DNA of 38,961 bases, taken from contig JAMLIM010000034.1 of assembly GCA_023954175.1 (NCBI GenBank), forward strand, positions 1 to 38,961, read 5' to 3'. How positions within the stretch are numbered: position 1 is the first letter of the stretch; each line of letters opens with the position of its first letter. Position numbers and translations under genes: made by a program. The DNA is from Rhizobacter sp. (lineage in GTDB: Bacteria; Pseudomonadota; Gammaproteobacteria; Burkholderiales; Burkholderiaceae_C). The notes under the pieces are model-generated. The model saw nothing but the letters and a program-made list of their open reading frames with translations. It was not told the DNA's origin and did no database searches. Of the stretch, positions 8,997 to 17,948 are shown one piece after another.

Positions 8997-10643
8997 ATGA
9001 CGAAACACCTGTCCGCTCTGTTGATCGTCGCCGCGTTGCTTGCCGGCTGCGCCGCGACCCCGACCTCCACCAACACCGCGGACACGTCGACCCAGGCCAC
9101 CGAACTCTCGAAACCTGGCGCAGGCGAAGCGCAGACCGTCACGCCGGCGCCCCAACCATCGCAGATGGCCGCGGCCAAGCGTGCATCGCGCATGGCCGGC
9201 AGCGGGCTGGATGCCGAGGAAGAGGCGGCGCGCAAGGACCTGTGGCTGCGCGTGCGCAAGGGCTTCGCGATGCCCGATCTCGACAACGATCTCGTGCGCA
9301 ACCGCGAGCAGTGGTACGCGAGCCGGCCCGACTACGTCGCCCGCATGACCGAGCGCTCGAGCCGCTACATGTTCTACATCGTCGAGGAGATCGAGCGCCG
9401 CGGCATGCCGACCGAACTCGCGCTGCTGCCGTTCATCGAAAGCGCGTTCAACCCGCAGGCCGTCTCGAGCGCGAAGGCGTCGGGCATGTGGCAGTTCATG
9501 GCCGCGACCGGCAAGGACTTCGCCCTCAAGCAGAACGTGTTTCGCGACGACCGCCGCGACGTGCTGGCGTCGACGCGTGCCGCACTCGACTATCTGACCC
9601 GGCTGCATGACCAGTTCGGCGACTGGCAGCTCGCGCTCGCCGCCTACAACTGGGGCGAAGGCAGCGTGCAGCGCGCGATCGCGCGCAATCAGAAGACCGG
9701 CAAGCCGACCGACTACGAGAGCCTGCGCATGCCCGAGGAAACGCGCTACTACGTGCCCAAGCTGCAGGCGGTGAAGAACATCGTCGCCGATCCTGCGAAC
9801 TTCGGCCTGACGCTGCCGCCGCTGCCCAACCATCCGTACTTCCTGAGCGTGCCGATCGAACGCGACATCGACGTCGCGCTTGCAGTGCAGTTCTCGGGCG
9901 TGTCGATGGAAGAGTTCAAGACCCTCAACCCGCAGATGAACAAGCCGGTGATCCTGGCCGCCGGCACGCCGCAGATCCTGCTGCCCTACGACAACGCGAA
10001 CCAGTTCCTGCACCGCCTGGCGGCCTTTCAGGGCAGTACGGCAAGCTGGACGGCCTGGGTCGCGCCCAAGACGCTCAAGCCCGCGGCGGTCGCCGAGCAG
10101 GTCGGCATGAGCGAGGCGACGCTGCGCGACGTCAATCGCATTCCGCCGCGCATGCTCGTCAAGGCCGGCTCGACCCTGCTCGTGCCGCGCGCAGCGACGG
10201 CGCAGGTCGACGTGCCCGTGCACGTGGCCGACGGCGCCACGCTCGCGCTCGCACCGGATCAGCAGTTGCGCAAGACCACCGTCAAGGCCGGCCGCAAGGA
10301 CAGCGTCGCCTCGGTCGCGAAGCGCTATCGTGTCAGCGCGGCGCAGGTCGCGGAGTGGAACAACGTCGCCGTCACCGCGAGCTTCAAGCGCGGGCAGCGC
10401 GTCGTCGTCTATCGGCCGGTCAAGGTGGCATCGAAGTCAGCCTCCCGGAGCGCCAAACGCACGAAGTCGGCATCCGCCTCCAAGGCCAAGTCGAGCCGCG
10501 TCGCCGCCCGCAGTTCCGGCAAGCGCGCGGCCAAGGCCCCGGTTCGAAGCGCCAAGGCCACAAAGGGCAGATCGACCGCCACGGTCCAGGTCGCCACCAA
10601 CGGATCGTCCGCCGGATCGTCTACCGAGCCGCCGGCACAATGA
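8997..10643 (+). CDS. mltD: Membrane-bound lytic murein transglycosylase D with LysM repeats
   Basis: Outer-membrane lipoprotein that cleaves the glycan strands of peptidoglycan, leaving 1,6-anhydro ends. It has 548 residues. The signal ends in the lipobox LLAGC with Cys18. The SLT domain (about residues 110–260) has the catalytic Glu148 in LPFIESAFNP, followed by SGMWQFMAATG and AAYNWGEGSVQRAI. Weak LysM-like sequence occurs around 370–400, and a clear LysM (VKAGRKDSVASVAKRYRVSAAQVAEWNN) begins at 429. The last ~75 residues are a Lys/Ser/Ala-rich tail, unusually basic, which may bind cell-wall polymers or nucleic acid. The ATG at 8997 is chosen because it gives the lipoprotein signal. It is divergent from the methyltransferase–rnhA pair and convergent with sodB. 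Confidence 0.95.
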   Translation: MTKHLSALLIVAALLAGCAATPTSTNTADTSTQATELSKPGAGEAQTVTPAPQPSQMAAAKRASRMAGSGLDAEEEAARKDLWLRVRKGFAMPDLDNDLVRNREQWYASRPDYVARMTERSSRYMFYIVEEIERRGMPTELALLPFIESAFNPQAVSSAKASGMWQFMAATGKDFALKQNVFRDDRRDVLASTRAALDYLTRLHDQFGDWQLALAAYNWGEGSVQRAIARNQKTGKPTDYESLRMPEETRYYVPKLQAVKNIVADPANFGLTLPPLPNHPYFLSVPIERDIDVALAVQFSGVSMEEFKTLNPQMNKPVILAAGTPQILLPYDNANQFLHRLAAFQGSTASWTAWVAPKTLKPAAVAEQVGMSEATLRDVNRIPPRMLVKAGSTLLVPRAATAQVDVPVHVADGATLALAPDQQLRKTTVKAGRKDSVASVAKRYRVSAAQVAEWNNVAVTASFKRGQRVVVYRPVKVASKSASRSAKRTKSASASKAKSSRVAARSSGKRAAKAPVRSAKATKGRSTATVQVATNGSSAGSSTEPPAQ

Positions 10644-10646
10644 ACA

Positions 10647-10667
10647 AAGCCGGTCAGGGACCGGCTT
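10647..10667. terminator. Bidirectional terminator hairpin between mltD and sodB
   Basis: A perfect 9-bp stem, AAGCCGGTC (10647–10655) and GACCGGCTT (10659–10667), closes a 3-base loop. It begins 3 bases after the mltD stop and lies 28 bases from the convergent sodB stop. The stem ends in A/T pairs and the flanks are mildly A/T-rich (AACA on one side, CGATT on the other), so the U-tract is weak on both strands. Confidence 0.7.
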
Positions 10668-10694
10668 CGATTCAGTCAACGGGCTGCCCGCGGA

Positions 10695-11276
10695 TCAACC
10701 GAAATTGGCTTCGGCGAACTTCCAGTTCACGAGCGAGTTGAGGAAGGTCTCGACCCACTTCGGGCGCAGGTTGCGGTAGTCGATGTAATAGGCGTGCTCC
10801 CAGACGTCGATCGTCAGGAGCGCCTTGTCCCCCGTCGTCAGCGGTGTGCCGGCGGCACCCATGTTGACGATGTCGACGCTGCCGTCGGCCTTCTTGACGA
10901 GCCAGGTCCAGCCCGAGCCGAAGTTGCCGACGGCGCTCTTGACGAAGGCTTCCTTGAATTTCGCGTGGTCGCCCCACTTGGCCTTGATCGCGGCCGCCAG
11001 GGCGCCGCCCGGCTCGCCGCCTCCCTTGGGCGCCATGCAGTTCCAGAAGAAGGTGTGGTTCCAGATCTGGGCTGCGTTGTTGTAGATCCCGCCGGAGGCC
11101 TTGCGCACGATGTCCTCGAGGCTCATCGATTCGAACTCGGTGCCCTTTTGCAGGTTGTTGAGGTTGACGACGTAGGCGTTGTGATGCTTGCCGTGGTGGT
11201 ACTCGAGCGTTTCCTTGCTCAGGTGCGGGGCCAGTGCGTCGAGCGCATAGGGCAATGCAGGCAGGGTGTGTTCCAT
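10695..11276 (-). CDS. sodB: Superoxide dismutase, iron type
   Basis: Converts superoxide to oxygen and hydrogen peroxide in the cytoplasm. It has 193 residues, exactly the usual size of Fe-SOD. Metal ligands are at His27, His74, Asp157 and His161, one residue off the E. coli SodB numbering. Gln70 in [13 protein letters not shown] points to iron rather than manganese specificity, and [13 protein letters not shown] is intact. The ATG at 11276 is preceded by GAGAGGATCACG, a good ribosome site; a longer in-frame extension lacks similarity. It follows xseA by 91 bases on the same strand. Fe or cambialistic use of metal cannot be settled from sequence. Confidence 0.96.
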   Translation of the reverse strand: MEHTLPALPYALDALAPHLSKETLEYHHGKHHNAYVVNLNNLQKGTEFESMSLEDIVRKASGGIYNNAAQIWNHTFFWNCMAPKGGGEPGGALAAAIKAKWGDHAKFKEAFVKSAVGNFGSGWTWLVKKADGSVDIVNMGAAGTPLTTGDKALLTIDVWEHAYYIDYRNLRPKWVETFLNSLVNWKFAEANFG

Positions 11277-11367
11277 CGTGATCCTCTCTTGTCTGTGGGG
11301 AGTGGTGCGATCGATTGTAGGCAGCCCGGGTGACCCTTGCGCTTGTGCCTGAATCACCGTGCCTGCA

Positions 11368-12702
11368 TCAGCGCGGCACGTCGGCGTCCCGAACCACCTC
11401 GGTCACGCTCGCGACGAGGCGGCCGTCGGCGAGTGTCGCGCCGATGCGCTGCCCGGGCGCGGTCTGCGCGGTCGAAGTCAGCGCGCGGCCGTCGGCATCG
11501 CTCAGCCAGGCGTAGCCGCGCGCCAGCACGCGTCGGGGGTCGAGCGCGTCGAGCCGCGCGGCGAGCGTAGCGAGGCGCTGTGCCTTCTGTGCGCGCAGCA
11601 CCGTGGCGGCTCGGCGCAGGCGCTGCGCCGTCTGCCGCTCGTACTGCGCCCGCGCCGCGCCGGACTGGCGCGCGGCGACGGCCAGCCTGTGCTGCAGCGA
11701 CGCCAGCAGCTGGCGCTGACGTTGCATCGCGTCGGCGGGGCGCGCGATGCGCAGCGCGGCGCGGTCGAGGCGCGGACGCCGATCGTCGAGCGCGCGCTGC
11801 ACGCGCTGGCGCATCGTGCCGGCGGCCGCCTGCAGCACGGCCAGGCACTCGGCGCGCGCCGGGGCGGCGATCTCCGCCGCCGCGGTTGGCGTCGGCGCAC
11901 GCAGGTCGGCGGCGAAATCGGCGAGCGTCACGTCGGTTTCGTGGCCGACACCGCACACCACCGGCAGCCGGCTCGCGACGATCGCACGCACGACGCGCTC
12001 GTCGTTGAAGGCCCACAGGTCTTCCAGCGAGCCGCCGCCGCGGCAGACGATCAGCAGGTCGACCTCGGCACGCCGGTTCGCCAGCGCAATCGCTTCACCG
12101 AGCGCCGCCGGCGCGTCCGCGCCCTGCACCAGGCTCGGGTAGACGACGAGTTCGACCTGCGGCGCGCGGCGCGCCAGCGCGCTCGCGACATCGTGCAGCG
12201 CCGCGGCGCCGAGCGATGTCACGACGCCGATGCGCCGCGGGTAGCGCGGCAAGGCCCGTTTGCGGGCCGGCTCGAACAGCCCTTCGGCCTCGAGCCTGGC
12301 CTTGAGGCGCAGGAACTGTTCGTAGAGCGCTCCCGCACCGCCCTGCTGCAGCGCCTCGACGATGAACTGCAGTTCGCCGCGCGGCTCGTAGACCGAGACG
12401 CGGCCGCGCGCGATGACCGTCTGGCCGTCGGCGGGTGCGAAGTCGAGCAGGCTCGCCGCGCGCCGGAACATGGCGCAACGGATCAACGCCGCGCGCCCGG
12501 CGCCGTCCTTCAGGCTGAAGTAGCAGTGCCCGCTGGCGGCGCGCTGAAAGCCGGAAATATCGCCCTTGACCGAGCACGCCGCGAAGCGCGCCTCGAGCGC
12601 ATCGCCCATCGCATGCACGAGGGCGGAGACCTCCCAGACGAGCCGCGCCGGGGCGGCGAGCGGGGCCGACGCGCCCGGCTCAATCATCGGCAACGCAAGC
12701 AT
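11368..12702 (-). CDS. xseA: Exodeoxyribonuclease VII large subunit
   Basis: Catalytic large subunit of the single-strand exonuclease ExoVII, which acts with several copies of XseB. It has 444 residues. The N-terminal OB-fold domain (residues ~20–115: [18 protein letters not shown]..., [13 protein letters not shown]) is followed by the catalytic region with [38 protein letters not shown] and [25 protein letters not shown], all hallmark phrases. The long helical C-terminus (about 270–400) is rich in Arg, Ala and Gln. The usual order sodB–xseA–exbB–exbD–lpxK of Burkholderiales is kept. xseB is not in the window, as is common. No strong ribosome site is visible before ATG 12702; ATG 12687 (residue 6) is an alternative. 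Confidence 0.95.
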   Translation of the reverse strand: MLALPMIEPGASAPLAAPARLVWEVSALVHAMGDALEARFAACSVKGDISGFQRAASGHCYFSLKDGAGRAALIRCAMFRRAASLLDFAPADGQTVIARGRVSVYEPRGELQFIVEALQQGGAGALYEQFLRLKARLEAEGLFEPARKRALPRYPRRIGVVTSLGAAALHDVASALARRAPQVELVVYPSLVQGADAPAALGEAIALANRRAEVDLLIVCRGGGSLEDLWAFNDERVVRAIVASRLPVVCGVGHETDVTLADFAADLRAPTPTAAAEIAAPARAECLAVLQAAAGTMRQRVQRALDDRRPRLDRAALRIARPADAMQRQRQLLASLQHRLAVAARQSGAARAQYERQTAQRLRRAATVLRAQKAQRLATLAARLDALDPRRVLARGYAWLSDADGRALTSTAQTAPGQRIGATLADGRLVASVTEVVRDADVPR

Positions 12703-12737
12703 TCATGCGGGTCGAGAACTCCACAACCGCAAAAAAT

Positions 12738-12846
12738 GGGGCCTGGCACCGCACAAACCCCCTTCGGCCGCTGTCACTTTCGTGCAAGTGATTGATTTTG
12801 AACACGAATTTTCTGCCTTTTGTTTAAGCAATCTGTGCCAGGTCCG
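12738..12846. repeat. REP/MITE-like element with inverted terminal arms
   Basis: The left arm GGGGCCTGGCAC (from 12738) and the reverse complement of the right arm (about 12834–12846), CGGACCTGGCAC, match at 10 of 12 positions. The interior is poorer in GC than the surroundings and includes a small hairpin (TCACTT...AAGTGA near 12774–12794). The arm resembles a second copy at 35464–35477, where 12 of 14 bases agree. Such GGGGxCxGGCACC motifs are widespread in proteobacteria as REP sequences mobilised by RAYT transposases; no such transposase is encoded here. Confidence 0.55.
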
Positions 12847-12880
12847 ATGATTTCAACGCTTGCGGCGGGGCACAGGACGC

Positions 12881-12901
12881 TTACCCACAAAGTTATCCAC
12901 A
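12881..12901 (+). promoter_or_regulatory. Two tandem DnaA-box-like 9-mers
   Basis: TTACCCACA at 12881–12889 and the perfect consensus TTATCCACA at 12893–12901 are in direct orientation, 12 bases start to start. The first differs from the consensus by one base. They lie between divergent xseA and exbB. They could be a DnaA-controlled regulatory site; there is no replication gene nearby, so an origin is not suggested. Confidence 0.45.
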
Positions 12902-13057
12902 GCAGGAGTGAACAGTTTGCCCGTCGCCCGATGGTCACGCGCCGGTCGCGCAAGCGCAACGAGCGACGCTGCACGACCGCGGCCCCAGCGGGCGCTGCCG
13001 GCCTTGGGGTCATAATCGCGCCTTTCGGAAAGCGCGTTCGGCGCCGCGAGGCCTCCA

Positions 13058-13696
13058 TTGCTGTCGATCATACAAGCCGCCGGTTGGCCGATCTGGCCCC
13101 TGATCCTGTGTTCCGTGATTGCCCTGACGCTCGTGATCGAGCGCATGGCCAGCCTGCGCACACAACGCGTCGCGCCGACACGCCTCCTCGACGAAGTGAT
13201 CTCCGTCACCCGCACCAGCCTGCCGGCTGCGGACGTCGTCAACAAGCTCGCCGTGAACTCGGTGCTCGGCGGCGTGCTGGCCACCGGCCTGCGCGCGGTG
13301 ATCGCCGAGCCGCGGATCAGCGAGGTCGCGTTGCGCGACAGCTTCGAATCGGCCGGCCGCGCCGCGATCCACAACCTCGAGCGCTACCTCAATTCGCTCG
13401 GCACGATCGCCTCGGCGGCGCCGCTCTTGGGCCTGCTCGGCACCGTGATCGGCATGATCGAGATCTTCGGGTCGCAGGCGCCGACCGGCGGCAACAACCC
13501 GGCGATGCTGGCGCACGGCATCTCGGTCGCGCTCTACAACACCGCATTCGGGCTGATGATCGCGATTCCGGCGCTGATGTTCTACCGCTACTTCCGTCGC
13601 CGCGTCGACAGCTACGCGCTCGACATGGAACAAGCCGCCGAGCGCATGGTGCCGCACCTGATGCGCTTCTCCGTCCCGCGTCCGCCGGCCGCCTGA
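13058..13696 (+). CDS. exbB: MotA/TolQ/ExbB proton-channel family protein
   Basis: Inner-membrane proton-channel subunit that, with ExbD, powers TonB or a Tol-like partner. It has 212 residues, starting at TTG 13058 with GAGG a few bases upstream; the sequence from MLSIIQAAGWPIWPL is exactly where the family begins and no ATG is available. Membrane segments lie at about residues 9–27, 110–135 and 155–175; the conserved region ASAAPLLGLLGTVIGMIEIF is at about 118–137. Together with exbD it stands upstream of lpxK, an arrangement conserved in Burkholderiales. This pair is distinct from the second exbB–exbD–exbD set at 21034–22810, so the genome has at least two such motors. There is no tonB next to this pair. 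Confidence 0.9.
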   Translation: MLSIIQAAGWPIWPLILCSVIALTLVIERMASLRTQRVAPTRLLDEVISVTRTSLPAADVVNKLAVNSVLGGVLATGLRAVIAEPRISEVALRDSFESAGRAAIHNLERYLNSLGTIASAAPLLGLLGTVIGMIEIFGSQAPTGGNNPAMLAHGISVALYNTAFGLMIAIPALMFYRYFRRRVDSYALDMEQAAERMVPHLMRFSVPRPPAA

Positions 13697-13711
13697 CCGG
13701 GTCGCACAGCG

Positions 13712-14146
13712 ATGGCGATGAACTTCCGACGGCGCGAGCCGGAAGAGCCCGAGATCAACCTGATCCCGTTCATCGACGTGCTGCTCGTCGTGCTGATCTT
13801 CCTGATGCTGTCGACGACCTATTCGAAGTTCACCGAGCTGCAGGTGACGCTGCCGACCGCCGACGCCGACAAGCCGCGCGACAACCCGAACGAGATCATC
13901 GTCGCGATCGCCGCCGACGGCCGCTACGTGATCAATCGCAAGCCGGTCGATGGGCGCAGCGTCGACGTGCTCGCGGCGCAGCTGCAGGCCGCGAGCGAAG
14001 GCTCGAAGGAAGCGATGGTCATCATCTCGGCAGACGCCAATGCCGCGCACCAGAGCGTGATCAACGTGATGGATGCGGCGCGCCGCGTCGGCCTGCCGCG
14101 ACTGACCTTCGCCACCCAGTCGTCGGGCAGCGCCGGCGCGCCTTAG
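13712..14146 (+). CDS. exbD: ExbD/TolR family biopolymer transport protein
   Basis: Partner of the preceding ExbB; a single-span protein with a periplasmic domain. It has 144 residues. The essential membrane aspartate is Asp22 in LIPFIDVLLVVLIFLML (about 17–33). The periplasmic part ends in VINVMDAARRVGLPRLTFAT, the usual ExbD C-terminal pattern. The start ATG 13712 lies 15 bases after exbB, and lpxK begins 8 bases after the stop, so these genes are one transcript with the lipid A and Kdo genes. The energised partner (TonB or other) cannot be read from this locus. Confidence 0.92.
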   Translation: MAMNFRRREPEEPEINLIPFIDVLLVVLIFLMLSTTYSKFTELQVTLPTADADKPRDNPNEIIVAIAADGRYVINRKPVDGRSVDVLAAQLQAASEGSKEAMVIISADANAAHQSVINVMDAARRVGLPRLTFATQSSGSAGAP

Positions 14147-14154
14147 CGGGGCAC

Positions 14155-15189
14155 GTGCTCGCACGGCTCGAGCGACGCGTCGAAGCCGCGTGGATGACGC
14201 GGGGGCTTCTCGCGTGGCTGCTCTATCCGTTGTCATTGCTGTATGGCCTCGCCGTCGACTTGCGTCGCCGGGCGGCGGCTGCCGGTCGGCCGCGCGCGGA
14301 GAACCTTCCCGTCCCCGTGATCGTCGTCGGCAACCTGATCGCAGGCGGCGCCGGCAAGACGCCCAGCGTGCGCGCGGTGATCGAGCTGCTGCGCCGCGAA
14401 GGCTGGGCCCCGGGCGTCGTCTCGCGCGGCTACGGTCGCCGCAGCGGCAAGGTGCTCGAAGTGCTGCGCGGCACGCCCACGCGCTTGTGCGGCGACGAAC
14501 CGCTGCTGATTCACCGCCGAAGCGGGGTGCCGGTGTTCGTCGGCCGCGACCGGGTGGCTGCCGCGCGCGCCCTGTTGCGGGCGCATTCCCGCGTCGACAT
14601 CATCGTCAGCGACGACGGCCTGCAGCACCACCGGCTCGCGCGCGACGCGCAGTTGATCGTGTTCGACGAGCGCGGCGTGGGCAACGGCTGGTTGCTGCCG
14701 GCCGGGCCCTTGCGTGAACCGCTGGCGCGGCACGCGCCGCCGCGCAGCGTCGTGCTCTACAACGCCTCCGGGCCGACAACGTCGTGGCCCGGTGAAACGG
14801 CACGGCGCGGGCTTGCGGGCGCGGCGTCGCTCGCAGACTGGTGGGCCGGCGCAGCGCCAAGCCCGTCGCATCTCGACGCGCTGCGGGGTCGGCCAGTCCT
14901 CGCGGCGGCCGGCGTGGCGCGGCCGCAGCGCTTCTTCACGATGCTGCGCGAGCGGGGCCTCGACATCGAGGAACTGCCGCTGCCCGACCACCATGCGTTC
15001 ACGGATCTGCCTTGGCCCACAAACACCGCCGATGTGATCGTGACCGAGAAGGACGCGGTGAAGCTCGGCCCGCAAGCGCCGCCTGGTGCGACGCGCGTCT
15101 GGGTCGCGACGTTAGACTTCCAGCTCGCCCCGGCCACCGAGTCGCAACTGCTCGGTTTGCTGCCAGCGGGGCCGCGCAAGAAGGTTTAG
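14155..15189 (+). CDS. lpxK: Tetraacyldisaccharide 4'-kinase LpxK
   Basis: Phosphorylates the 4' position of the lipid A disaccharide at the inner membrane, giving lipid IVA. It has 344 residues from GTG 14155. The N-terminal membrane anchor (LLAWLLYPLSLLYGLAVDL) is at about 18–36, the Walker A motif AGGAGKTP at 63–70, and the family phrases VVSRGYGRRSG, CGDEPLLIHRRSGVPVFVGRDR, SDDGLQHHRLARD and ADVIVTEKDAVKL all follow in order. GTG 14155 is preferred to ATG 14194 because LERRVEAAW before the membrane segment matches the family's LERxWY start. It is followed 17 bases later by the Trm112-like gene. Confidence 0.95.
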   Translation: MLARLERRVEAAWMTRGLLAWLLYPLSLLYGLAVDLRRRAAAAGRPRAENLPVPVIVVGNLIAGGAGKTPSVRAVIELLRREGWAPGVVSRGYGRRSGKVLEVLRGTPTRLCGDEPLLIHRRSGVPVFVGRDRVAAARALLRAHSRVDIIVSDDGLQHHRLARDAQLIVFDERGVGNGWLLPAGPLREPLARHAPPRSVVLYNASGPTTSWPGETARRGLAGAASLADWWAGAAPSPSHLDALRGRPVLAAAGVARPQRFFTMLRERGLDIEELPLPDHHAFTDLPWPTNTADVIVTEKDAVKLGPQAPPGATRVWVATLDFQLAPATESQLLGLLPAGPRKKV

Positions 15190-15206
15190 GACAAGGACAA
15201 GGGAAG

Positions 15207-15401
15207 ATGGACCACCGCCTGCTCGAACTGCTCGTCTGCCCGATCTGCAAGGGCGCGCTCGACTACCGGCGCGAGGTGGGCGAGCTCGTCTGCAACGCCG
15301 ACCGGCTCGCGTTCCCGATCCGCGACGGCATGGCGGTGATGCTCGAGAGCGAGGCGCGGTCGCTGTCGACGCCGCAAGGCACCGACGACGTGCGTTCCTG
15401 A
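15207..15401 (+). CDS. Trm112-like (YcaR) zinc-ribbon small protein
   Basis: A 64-residue member of the Trm112/YcaR family. It shows the N-terminal [27 protein letters not shown] and RDGMAVML that define this group. Archaeal and eukaryotic Trm112 activates methyltransferases; the bacterial homologue's role is unclear, though it is always found between lpxK and kdsB in proteobacteria. The paired cysteines CPIC near residues 11–14 and the later single Cys could bind zinc. ATG 15207 is preceded by AAGGGAAG. Cotranscription with lpxK and kdsB is likely. Confidence 0.9.
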   Translation: MDHRLLELLVCPICKGALDYRREVGELVCNADRLAFPIRDGMAVMLESEARSLSTPQGTDDVRS

Positions 15402-15409
15402 GGCGGCGC

Positions 15410-15535
15410 ATGAGCCCGCCGGGCCGCCCGAAGGGGGAATGCCAAAGTGCGCAGCACGAGGGTACGCCAGTGAGCGCGCCGGGCCGCTCCCAGGCGCGAA
15501 TCCCGCAGCACGTCGTGCCGCGGGTGGTCGAGTGA
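15410..15535 (+). repeat. Repeat-bearing spacer with a 41-codon open frame before kdsB
   Basis: The spacer contains two imperfect direct copies of an ~18-base motif, TGAGCCCGCCGGGCCGCC (from about 15411) and TGAGCGCGCCGGGCCGCT (from about 15471), 60 bases apart. Both lie in one open frame (ATG 15410 to TGA 15533–15535) encoding a 41-residue peptide with the internal repeat MSPPGRPKG / VSAPGRSQA. The TGA overlaps the kdsB start (GTGA). Very similar spacer sequences occur, from memory, in other Burkholderiales as dispersed elements; I therefore call it a repeat, not a gene, although translation as a leader peptide is possible. Confidence 0.5.
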
Positions 15536-16278
15536 GCTTCACCGTGCTCGTGCCGGCGCGGCTGGCGTCGAGCCGGTTGCCCGGCAAGCCGCTCGCCGAT
15601 ATCGGCGGGCTGCCGATGGTCGTGCGCGTCGCGCAGCGCGCGGCGCTGTCGGGCGCGGCGCGTGTCGTCGTCGCCGCCGACGATGCCGGCATCGTGCAGG
15701 CCTGCGAGCGTCACGGCATCGAGGCCCTGCTGACGCGAAAGGATCACGCAACCGGCAGTGACCGCCTCGCCGAGGCCTGCGAACGGCTCGGCCTCGATGG
15801 CCAAGACGCGGTCGTCAACGTCCAGGGCGACGAGCCGCTGATCGACCCCGACTTGATCGCGGCCTGCGCCGCGTTGCTCGACGCACGGCCCGACTGCGTG
15901 ATGGGCACGGCGGCGCATGCGATCGACACGATAGACGACTTCACGAACCCGAACGTCGTCAAGGTCGTGCTCGACGCAAAGGGCCGGGCGCTGTATTTCT
16001 CGCGCGCACCGATCCCGCACCGGCGCGACGCCGACCCGGCGCAGGCACTGCCGCAGCCGGCGCCGCTGCGCCACATCGGCCTCTATGCCTATCGGGCCGG
16101 CTTCCTGCGCCGCTTCCCGACGCTTGCCGCAAGCCCGCTGGAAGAGACCGAGGCGCTCGAACAGCTGCGCGTGCTCTGGCACGGCGAGCGCATCGCGGTG
16201 CATGTGAGCGCACTGCGGCCGGGGCCGGGCGTCGACACGCCGGAAGACCTCGAGCGCGTTCGCGCGCTGTTCGTCTAG
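15532..16278 (+). CDS. kdsB: 3-deoxy-manno-octulosonate cytidylyltransferase
   Basis: Activates Kdo as CMP-Kdo for attachment to lipid A. It has 248 residues from GTG 15532. Hallmarks are [14 protein letters not shown] at residues 8–21, [48 protein letters not shown] and [14 protein letters not shown], all in the usual order. The C-terminus ([17 protein letters not shown]) is complete. The GTG overlaps the end of the small upstream frame. An in-frame upstream ATG exists but the intervening residues come from the repeat-bearing spacer and are not part of the family. It works in the same envelope pathway as lpxK just upstream. Confidence 0.95.
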   Translation: MSFTVLVPARLASSRLPGKPLADIGGLPMVVRVAQRAALSGAARVVVAADDAGIVQACERHGIEALLTRKDHATGSDRLAEACERLGLDGQDAVVNVQGDEPLIDPDLIAACAALLDARPDCVMGTAAHAIDTIDDFTNPNVVKVVLDAKGRALYFSRAPIPHRRDADPAQALPQPAPLRHIGLYAYRAGFLRRFPTLAASPLEETEALEQLRVLWHGERIAVHVSALRPGPGVDTPEDLERVRALFV

Positions 16279-17064
<786 letters not shown>

Positions 17065-17084
17065 ACAAGGAAAGGGAAACAGAC

Positions 17085-17846
<762 letters not shown>

Positions 17847-17948
17847 CCTGGTGCGGCGCCCGGTGCCGCCGCGTCGGGCCGCCCGTTCGGGCGCGCTGTT
17901 CGCGGCCTGCGGGACCTGCGGCCCGACGAGCCCACCGGAAGCGCGGAG

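Larger units (their letters stand above)
12703..13057. other. Intergenic region between divergent xseA and exbB
   Basis: About 355 bases without a convincing gene. It contains a REP/MITE-like element bounded by inverted arms (12738–12846) and two tandem DnaA-box-like sequences (12881–12901), both listed separately. Short open frames exist but are arginine-rich and unlike proteins. The promoters of both xseA and the exbB–adk run should lie here; I see no promoter that stands out. Confidence 0.7.

Noticed and set aside
12881-12901. Replication origin at the tandem DnaA boxes
   Set aside because: Only two boxes, no AT-rich unwinding region and no dnaA, dnaN or parAB nearby.
12820-14154. The long open frame reading into lpxK from upstream
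   Set aside because: It crosses exbB and exbD in another frame with low-complexity residues; real lpxK begins at GTG 14155.
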